DNA from: JBNLBT01 sp050303435
Lineage (GTDB): Bacteria > Pseudomonadota > Gammaproteobacteria > Xanthomonadales > Marinicellaceae
DNA: 6,069 nucleotides
Direction: 5' to 3'
Assembly: GCA_050303435.1 (NCBI GenBank)
Contig: JBNLBT010000148.1
Coordinates: 1 to 6,069 of the forward strand
This document shows, piece after piece, positions 5,974 to 6,069 of this stretch. The notes beneath the pieces were generated by a model. The model worked only from the letters and a program-made list of their open reading frames with translations. It did no database searches and was not told the origin of the DNA. Within the stretch, counting starts at the first letter, position 1. Each line of letters begins with the position of its first letter. The position numbers and the translations under genes are program-made.

Positions 5974-6069
5974 TCAGGCCGGCACGCCCAGCTTTTTCAG
6001 CGCCATCTTGCGCTTCAATGTCGACAGGTGATCAAGAAACACCACCCCGTTGAGGTGATCGATCTCATG
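5974..6069 (-). CDS. def: Peptide deformylase, C-terminal fragment cut by the window edge
   Basis: Peptide deformylase removes the formyl group from the first methionine of new proteins. Only the last 31 residues are in the window, read on the minus strand from the right edge to a TGA at 5976-5974. They begin exactly with the metal-binding motif HEIDH, in which the two histidines bind the metal and the glutamate is catalytic, followed by LNGVVFLDHLSTLKRK and a short basic end, KKLGVPA. The HEIDHLNG block with DHLS-LKR after it is diagnostic for this family. The gene converges on purA with 7 bases between the two stops. Many gammaproteobacteria carry several def copies; this fragment does not show whether it is the one paired with fmt. 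The rest of the gene lies outside. Confidence 0.92.
   Translation of the reverse strand, partial: HEIDHLNGVVFLDHLSTLKRKMALKKLGVPA

Noticed and set aside
1..6069. CRISPR arrays, tRNA or rRNA genes, insertion sequences, phage or defence genes
   Set aside because: No regularly spaced repeats, no RNA gene landmarks and no transposase or integrase sequence are visible; almost all of the window is accounted for by conserved housekeeping genes.

Overview
The window carries the conserved gammaproteobacterial cluster hfq - hflX - hflK - hflC - DUF2065 (yjeT-like) - purA, all on the plus strand. It is flanked upstream by the end of an unrecognised gene and downstream by the convergent C-terminal end of a peptide deformylase gene. 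The gene order matches the E. coli region from hfq to purA, which points to a gammaproteobacterium. The genus cannot be set from this sequence alone. By eye the coding DNA is moderately GC-rich, while the hfq leader is strikingly AT-rich.

Layout: 1-672 is an unrecognised coding region whose frame is open to the left edge. 673-852 is a non-coding gap. Its left half is GC-rich with inverted and direct repeats, and its right half is AT-rich with a likely hfq promoter and a purine leader. hfq (853-1092) and hflX (1123-2454) follow, 30 bases apart. hflK starts 32 bases after hflX. hflK, hflC, the DUF2065 gene and purA then form a very tight chain with a 2-base gap, a 1-base overlap and a 4-base overlap. 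Seven bases after purA, the opposite-strand deformylase gene ends.

Functionally the cluster joins post-transcriptional control (Hfq, the RNA chaperone), ribosome rescue and recycling under stress (HflX GTPase), membrane protein quality control (the HflK-HflC complex, which regulates the FtsH protease) and AMP biosynthesis (PurA). The link to purA is conserved in position, but no direct biochemical connection is obvious.

I see no new defence, mobile or biosynthetic system here. The points most worth a second look are the unknown gene in the place where miaA sits in E. coli, the A/G-only leader of hfq as a possible autoregulatory Hfq site, the absence of a Shine-Dalgarno sequence before hflX with a good one lying inside its coding region, and the short forms of Hfq and HflC.
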